A stretch of 11,469 bases of DNA from an uncultured Acetatifactor sp. Its GTDB lineage: Bacteria; Bacillota; Clostridia; Lachnospirales; Lachnospiraceae. The notes beneath the pieces are model-generated. The model was given only the letters and a program-made list of their open reading frames with translations. It searched no databases and had not been told where the DNA came from. Every line of letters starts with the position of its first letter. Position 1 is the first letter of the stretch. Location: positions 31,644 through 43,112 of the forward strand of contig CAJTPH010000036.1 of NCBI GenBank assembly GCA_910578215.1. Direction: 5' to 3'. A program made the position numbers and the translations under genes. Positions 6,590 to 11,469 of this stretch are shown piece by piece.

Positions 6590-6598
6590 ATTATACCA
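6590..6598 (-). promoter_or_regulatory. Extended -10 promoter for the 6557 gene
   Basis: On the - strand the sequence TGGTATAAT is a consensus extended -10 (TG-N-TATAAT). It lies about 32 nt before the ATG, which gives a 5' leader of roughly 25 nt. A perfect TTGACA (6605-6610) lies upstream but only 9 nt away, too close to act as the -35; the box at the correct 17-nt spacing is poor, as allowed for extended -10 promoters. Confidence 0.55.
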
Positions 6599-6620
6599 TA
6601 GTTCTGTCAAAAAGTATATT

Positions 6621-6684
6621 AGCGATTCTCCACAAATCGCTGTGACTCTCCACAAGTCACAATTCACGGTTTTACACAAGCCAT
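6621..6684. repeat. Tandem hairpins with an identical loop and different stems
   Basis: AGCGATT (6621-6627) and AATCGCT (6635-6641) form a perfect 7-bp stem around loop CTCCACA (6628-6634). Directly after, TGTGACT (6641-6647) and AGTCACA (6655-6661) form another 7-bp stem around the same loop CTCCACA (6648-6654). A third, weaker unit has GGTT (6668-6671) and AGCC (6679-6682) around TTACACA (6672-6678). The loop stays constant while the stem sequences differ but keep pairing. The array lies in the 138-bp gap between the divergent 6557 gene and the tape-measure fragment, upstream of the promoter at 6590-6598. It may be a protein-binding or recombination site, or a structured RNA on either strand. 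Confidence 0.7.
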
Positions 6685-6695
6685 AAATCTATAGT

Positions 6696-9600
6696 ATGAT
6701 ATTCAGAACAATAAATGCAGATGCCAAAAAATTGACTGAACAATTTGGTTTGTTAAACAAATCATTTCGAGATATTAATAAAGACTTCACGAATGGATTA
6801 GGATTTAAAAATAGTTTATTTCAAACTTCTATTTCAAAAACTGATTATCAGGCATTACAGAAATTTGATTCAGCAATCAAATTATCAAACGATGGACTTA
6901 CCAAAAGCCAACGCATAACTAAAGCATGGAATGAAAATATGACTAGATGCAGTATCGCTGCCAAGAGAATGGGTAATGACCTTGTAACAGGCAAAAAGAA
7001 TATACAAGATATATCTAAAGCTATGAATACAACTTCTGGGTCTACCAAAGCTCTTGGAGCTGCTATGAATGTAATGGCTAATGTAGGTTTTATGCTTGCC
7101 ATTACTGCAATAGCAAAAGTAGTATCCGAATTGGCACAGGCACAAGAGAAGGCTGTACAAGTAGCTAAAGAAGCTACCGAAACATATAAAAGTCAACTTG
7201 ATTCCATTGCTGATTATAAGCAGAGATTATCTGAATTACATAAAGAATTAAAATCTGGAGATTTATCTTATGAAGAAACTAAGACAAAGCGTACAGAGTT
7301 AATGTCAATTCAAGATGAATTAATTGAAAAATTTGGTTCCGAAAAAGGTGCTATTAAATCTGTTACAGATGCTGTAAATGGTCAGGTAGATGCTTTAGAT
7401 AACTTAAATGAGAAAGCATATAGAGATTGGGTCGCAAAAGCTGATTCGATGACGTTTTGGGACAAAGTGTTACCCGGTGGTAAATCTGGGTTAGATCAAG
7501 CGATAGATTATATGGAAACTAAGAAAACAGTTTCATTTTATGATATGCAAAATGCAAATCTTAGTGACGAATTGCAAGCGCTTCAGAAAGAAATAGATGA
7601 AACGATACGTGCTAAATATAATCTTGATAAAACATTTTCAATGTTTAATGTCACTGGTACTCCAGATGAACTTAGAACTCAGTTAGAAAATATTCGACAA
7701 GACTATGCCGATATTTCTAAAAAAATTTTTGATGAAAAAAACATTCCTGACCATGGAATGTGGAAAGAATATCAAAAAGAAGCTATTGATAGTATAAATG
7801 AAGCAATAATCAGTCTTGACAAAGGATTAGAGAAACACCAAGATACATACAGAACTTATATTGAAGGATTAATTAAATACGACTCTGAATACTCAGATGA
7901 ATATGCAAATATTCTTCAAAAACGTGCAGAATTGGAATCTGCTCAAAATTCTGGTAATGCAGAAGAAGTAAAAAGGGCAAAGCAAGAATTTATGGATTCC
8001 ATTAATGATGCAATTATAGCTTCTGATTCTGATGAAAGTATTAAGAAATATTTTGAATCCTTATATCCTGAATTACAAGCAGAATTTTCAAAATGGACAT
8101 TTGAATTTGATTTAGAAGCAAATGTTAAGGGACTAGCAGATACCGCCAAAGAAATTGGCAAAAAATACACTGCTACTGACCTACTTAACATGGTAGATAC
8201 AGAAGGTATCCAAGAAGGAGAAGAATCTTTTAATTCTCTGATTGATAAGGCTATAGCATATGGTGTTTGTACAGATAAATCTGCTGAAGAAGTACAGAAA
8301 CTTATTGACCTTTTGGTTGAATTGGGTATTGTACAAGATAATGTTAAAGGTGACAACTTTAATGATCAATATCCCATTTCATTTTTTCACCAGCTCACCA
8401 ACTCCACCGAATCCCTAGACAAATTCCAATCCACCATAAAATCCGCCGCAGACGCCTACACAAAACTCCTGTCCGGCAACTACTCCTCCACCGACCTTCT
8501 GGACTCCATCCAGTCCATTAACCAGGCCGCATCAGACATGAAGGGGACAATAGCTTGGGAAGAAATTGAGTCGCTGGACGAATTAGGCGACAAGATTGAG
8601 GAGATCTCACAGACCCATGCAAAAAGCGTTCTTTCAGGCGCAGGTATTGACATAGACAGCAAACTCGGACAAATGCTTGCAAACATCATACAGGAAGCAT
8701 ACGAATCCGAAGCCGCGCTCGCAAGCCTGAACACACAGATCGATTCCTTACAGGATTCTTACAAGAATCTTACCGACATCATCGAAACCTATAACGAACA
8801 CGGCTATGTCACATTTGACCAATTACAGACACTCCTGTCAATGGAGCCACAGTACCTCTCCTGCCTCATAGACAAAAACGGTCAGCTTCAACTTAATCAG
8901 GAAGCCATGCGGGAGCTTGCAGAACAGCGGCTAAAAGACGCCAGGGCACAGATCATTGAGCAGACCATAACCAAGCTTGGAGAACTTCAGTTTAAGAAGG
9001 AAAAGACGGCGATAGATGATGCCAGAATGGCAATCGAGGATATTGACGGCACACTTACATCTTATGGGGAAAGGCTTCTTGAATTCATTCCCATAGGTGA
9101 ACTCACCACAGAAGAATTTATCAAAATATCCAATGCGGTCAATGGCGCAGCGTTAAACGGCGTATCTGATGAAGACATTGACGCAGCTCTCCAGAATGCT
9201 GAAAAGATGTTTAAATTTTTAAAAGACATGTGGAACGGTGAAATCGGTAGCATGTTCGGCGGATTCGCTTCCTCCGAAAAAGCATCCGACACCATAAAAG
9301 AATTTGACTGGATAGAACAGGCAATCGAGAATGTCAGGAAAGAAATACAGTCCCTTGACGAAATAGCCACCTCATCCTATGCCACCTTTTCCCAGAAAAA
9401 CACAGCCCTTGCAAAAGAAATTGAAAAGGTCAGCGAGGAAATCGCCTTACAACAGAAAGCATATGAGGAATACATGCGGAAGGCTGATTCCACAGGGCTT
9501 GCAGACCACTATAAAGCCCTTGCCCAAAACGGCTCCGCCAGCATCGAAGACATTTCCGACGAAAAACTCCTGGAACAGATAGACACCTACCGGCAATGGT

Positions 9601-10985
9601 ACGACAAAGCGCAAAGTGCCGCCGATGCCGTCAAAAAGCTGAACACAGACCTGAAAGACCTCCACGTCAGCGCCTATGAGCTGCATACGGAAGACCTTAA
9701 GGACAGGCTGGATAACGGCTCCCTTACAGAGAAACAGTACCTGAGAGAGCTGAAAGCCGCCTATGAGAGGTTCTACGGCAATCTGGAGGAATACGCACAG
9801 CAATACCATGAAGCCGTGCTGGACTGTCTCAAGCTGGAAAAAGAATATTTAAACACGGTTGCCGGCGCCGCCGTATCACTGCTGGATACGGAAATAGACG
9901 CGGTCCGTGACAGGGCGGATGAACAGGAAGAACAGCTTAAAAAGCAGATAGAGCTCCTGGAGGAAAAGAAAAAGCCGCTGCAGGAGGAGCTGGACGCCCT
10001 TGAGGAAAAAGCAAGGAAAGAAGACCTGATCCTGAACCTGCAAAAAGCACAGTACGATCTGGCAAGAGCCGAAAACCAGCGGACAAAGCTGGTATATAAG
10101 GACGGGCAGCTCGTCTATACGAATGATTCCAAGGCAGCACGGGACGCACAAAAAGGTTTGGATGACGCCAAACTTGAAATCCAGAAGCAATCCATACAGG
10201 ACCGGCTGGATGGGCTTGACGAAGAAATCAGCAGATACAACGACCTGATAGACCAGATCAACAAAGCCGCAGACACCCAGATCAAGGCGCTGGAAAAAAT
10301 AAAGGATAAGTGGCAGGAGATCACACACCAGCAGGAGCATGCCAAAAACATAACCATCCTCACCGGCGAATTCGGCGCGGATGCAATTGAAAGGCTTCTC
10401 TCCGGCGAACTGCTTGAACAGTGGAAAAACAGCTATATAAGTATACTGTCAGCCATTGACATGGAAACCCAGGGCTATATCGGTGAAATGACAAAACAGC
10501 TTGCCGAATTATACAAGGGCGCTTCCGATGAAACAGGCGCGAGAATTGCCGTGCCGTCCGCCAGCCCTTCCCGGGAGGAATCCGGGAACCAGCCTTCCGG
10601 AACTGCCATGATTTCCGGCGCTGCCACGGCTTCCGGCGACTCCGTATTAACGCCGCTCCAGCCGGGTGATGAAATGTACGGCATGATGCAGAAATGGAAT
10701 GCTTACATGGACAGCATCAACGGAAATGTAGAAAAGCTCATCCCTTATTCCGTGAATGACCATAACAGACAGATGAGCGAGGCGGCAAGACGCATAAGCA
10801 ATGTCAGCAATGTTGTCAATAATAATAGAAATGTTCAGCCGGTGGTAAACCATATTAACGTAACCTGTCCTGGCGTTACCGAACAGCAGGTCGCAGAGCG
10901 GCTTGGCAAAGTAATAGGGAAAGAACTTGACAAACAATTCAATGGATTTCACAATTATGTTGACCAGATGAGCAGAATCAGATAA
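6696..10985 (+). CDS. Phage tail tape-measure protein, central and C-terminal part (recombinant, start unclear)
   Basis: The 1429-residue frame continues the tape-measure plan without a TP901 core. It has a first helical region (about 1-150, EQFGLLNKSFRDINKDFTNG), a hydrophobic segment (about 120-150, NVMANVGFMLAITAIAKVVS) and long coiled coils. A repeated-type block follows (SLQDSYKNLTDIIETYNEHG, VTFDQLQTLLSMEPQYL, LIDKNGQLQLNQEAMREL). Another coil comes next (about 1080-1230) and a Ser/Pro linker near 1285-1310. The conserved end is DQMSRIR after HINVTCPGVTEQQVAERLGK. Hydrophobic helices and coils suit a protein that spans the tail tube and crosses the membrane on injection. There is no ribosome binding site before ATG 6696 and a stop lies 12 nt upstream, so translation is doubtful. 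Codon use changes abruptly near 8370 (residue about 559): line 7201-7260 has 17 G/C of 60 and line 8401-8460 has 30 of 60. The frame is kept across that seam. Confidence 0.85.
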   Translation: MIFRTINADAKKLTEQFGLLNKSFRDINKDFTNGLGFKNSLFQTSISKTDYQALQKFDSAIKLSNDGLTKSQRITKAWNENMTRCSIAAKRMGNDLVTGKKNIQDISKAMNTTSGSTKALGAAMNVMANVGFMLAITAIAKVVSELAQAQEKAVQVAKEATETYKSQLDSIADYKQRLSELHKELKSGDLSYEETKTKRTELMSIQDELIEKFGSEKGAIKSVTDAVNGQVDALDNLNEKAYRDWVAKADSMTFWDKVLPGGKSGLDQAIDYMETKKTVSFYDMQNANLSDELQALQKEIDETIRAKYNLDKTFSMFNVTGTPDELRTQLENIRQDYADISKKIFDEKNIPDHGMWKEYQKEAIDSINEAIISLDKGLEKHQDTYRTYIEGLIKYDSEYSDEYANILQKRAELESAQNSGNAEEVKRAKQEFMDSINDAIIASDSDESIKKYFESLYPELQAEFSKWTFEFDLEANVKGLADTAKEIGKKYTATDLLNMVDTEGIQEGEESFNSLIDKAIAYGVCTDKSAEEVQKLIDLLVELGIVQDNVKGDNFNDQYPISFFHQLTNSTESLDKFQSTIKSAADAYTKLLSGNYSSTDLLDSIQSINQAASDMKGTIAWEEIESLDELGDKIEEISQTHAKSVLSGAGIDIDSKLGQMLANIIQEAYESEAALASLNTQIDSLQDSYKNLTDIIETYNEHGYVTFDQLQTLLSMEPQYLSCLIDKNGQLQLNQEAMRELAEQRLKDARAQIIEQTITKLGELQFKKEKTAIDDARMAIEDIDGTLTSYGERLLEFIPIGELTTEEFIKISNAVNGAALNGVSDEDIDAALQNAEKMFKFLKDMWNGEIGSMFGGFASSEKASDTIKEFDWIEQAIENVRKEIQSLDEIATSSYATFSQKNTALAKEIEKVSEEIALQQKAYEEYMRKADSTGLADHYKALAQNGSASIEDISDEKLLEQIDTYRQWYDKAQSAADAVKKLNTDLKDLHVSAYELHTEDLKDRLDNGSLTEKQYLRELKAAYERFYGNLEEYAQQYHEAVLDCLKLEKEYLNTVAGAAVSLLDTEIDAVRDRADEQEEQLKKQIELLEEKKKPLQEELDALEEKARKEDLILNLQKAQYDLARAENQRTKLVYKDGQLVYTNDSKAARDAQKGLDDAKLEIQKQSIQDRLDGLDEEISRYNDLIDQINKAADTQIKALEKIKDKWQEITHQQEHAKNITILTGEFGADAIERLLSGELLEQWKNSYISILSAIDMETQGYIGEMTKQLAELYKGASDETGARIAVPSASPSREESGNQPSGTAMISGAATASGDSVLTPLQPGDEMYGMMQKWNAYMDSINGNVEKLIPYSVNDHNRQMSEAARRISNVSNVVNNNRNVQPVVNHINVTCPGVTEQQVAERLGKVIGKELDKQFNGFHNYVDQMSRIR

Positions 10986-11025
10986 TTAGTAATAAACTAA
11001 AAAAACATAAACTGTACCCTATATA

Positions 11026-11124
11026 TACTCTGTCTATACCAACACAAACGTTCTGAACGACGATACCATTGCCGCCAGCATCCTGGCGGCAATGAACACA
11101 GTAACACTCAGGGACAAGATGACG
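11026..11124 (+). pseudogene. Tape-measure core remnant
   Basis: One frame reads YSVYTNTNVLNDDTIAASIL, then AAMNTVTLRDKMT, and stops at 11152. It matches residues in the core of the 2784-4475 protein (SSVYANISAVDDETAAASIL, AAME, then DAVTIVDKLT), with about 8 residues missing between AAM and the TVTL part. DNA identity is strongest over GCCGCCAGCATCCT. It is a short piece of a second tape-measure gene, not of the copy at 2784, because the sequences differ. It lies between the end of one tape-measure frame and an IS256-type transposase. It has no start codon or ribosome binding site. Confidence 0.65.
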
Positions 11125-11157
11125 TATAATAAGTTTCGCAAATTAATTTCATAAAAA

Positions 11158-11469
11158 TAGACATGGTCTATAGCCGTCTGGTAGAATTAAGTCACCACAA
11201 CAAAATTTGCCAAAGGAGGCTGAAGAACCATGTCTGATAACATTATACAACTAAACGAGGACTTAATAAAGCACGATCTGAAAGACCTTGTCCGCTCCAG
11301 CGTGGAAGAAACCCTCAATGCCCAGAAGTACGAACGTTCCAGTGGACGTCAGGGTTACCGTTCCGGCCATTATAAGAGGAATTTTCAGACGACTGCCGGG
11401 GAAGTGGAGTTAAATGTCCCCAAGCTCAAAGGCGTCCCCTTTGAAACTGCCATCATCGAACGTTACCGC
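11158..11469 (+). mobile_element. IS256/Mutator-family insertion sequence, 5' part
   Basis: The element enters from the right edge. Its outer end is not certain; a short palindrome TAGAC-ATG-GTCTA (11158-11170) lies about 60 bp before the transposase and could be near the terminal repeat. The far end is outside the window, so neither the inverted repeat pair nor a target duplication can be checked. Confidence 0.5.
11230..11469 (+). CDS. IS256-family (Mutator-type) transposase, N-terminal part running off the window
   Basis: The frame is open from ATG at 11230 to the last base (80 codons). AAAGGAGG (11212-11219) lies 10 nt before the ATG. The product starts MSDNIIQLNEDLIK and contains ELVR-like DLVRSSVEETLN, RQGYRSGHYKRNF, TTAGEVELNVPKLKG and PFETAIIERYR, the standard N-terminal order of IS256-family transposases. 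Compared with the family as I remember it, about a dozen residues (the LLEAEAE-L segment) are missing between TLN (residue 30) and AQKYER. That would be an in-frame deletion, possibly harmful. The DDE catalytic residues lie beyond the window. Confidence 0.85.
   Translation, partial: MSDNIIQLNEDLIKHDLKDLVRSSVEETLNAQKYERSSGRQGYRSGHYKRNFQTTAGEVELNVPKLKGVPFETAIIERYR

Noticed and set aside
6605..6610. TTGACA as the -35 box of the divergent gene
   Set aside because: The spacing to TATAAT is 9 nt; about 17 is needed. The extended -10 reading is preferred.
6621..6661. CRISPR repeats
   Set aside because: Units are hairpins with variable stems about 20 nt apart; there are no spacers of uniform length and no cas genes.

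Overview
The window looks like part of a degraded, mosaic prophage or phage-tail remnant in a Firmicute, most likely a Lachnospiraceae/Clostridia genome. The reasons are strong AGGAGG-type ribosome binding sites, the style of the amidase C-terminal repeats, the TP901-type tape-measure domain and the IS3 and IS256 relatives. The host assignment is inference from family resemblance; no database search was possible.

Layout. Positions 1-419 hold the C-terminal third of a cysteine desulfurase. Positions 467-2416 form a compact lysis block on the + strand: a zinc amidase (467-1351), a frameshifted small gene overlapping its stop codon (1351-1567), a three-helix holin-like protein (1587-1910) and an overlapping membrane-anchored coiled-coil protein (1907-2416). 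A 61-codon unknown (2514-2699) follows. A TTG-started tape-measure gene (2784-4475) then stops just after its conserved core domain.

Positions 4444-6690 are foreign. They contain a palindrome and a roughly 300-nt stretch that folds into strong hairpins (4444-4801), a decayed IS3-family element on the - strand (4802 to about 5840), and an AT-rich segment. That segment carries a divergent membrane-anchored protein of unknown function (6000-6557, -), with a second, degenerate copy of its C-terminus directly behind it, and a striking set of tandem hairpins sharing one loop sequence (6621-6684). From 6696 to 10985 an intact 1429-codon frame resumes the middle and C-terminal parts of a tape-measure protein, but it has no visible ribosome binding site. 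Its first 1.67 kb is AT-rich and the rest is GC-richer, with a sharp change near 8370, so this gene is itself a recombinant. After it come a short, internally deleted remnant of a tape-measure core (11026-11124) and the start of an IS256/Mutator-family transposase that runs off the right edge.

How the pieces relate. The tape measure would set tail length and span the tail tube; the amidase and holin would release particles. Here the tape measure is physically split, so an assembled tail is unlikely unless the intervening DNA or RNA is removed or an intact copy exists elsewhere. The lysis genes lie upstream of the tape measure, the reverse of the usual siphophage order, which suggests rearrangement or a tail-like element with its own gene order. 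The most unexplained items are the structured stretch at 4444-4801, the constant-loop tandem hairpins at 6621-6684, and the duplicated C-terminus at 5904-6095.
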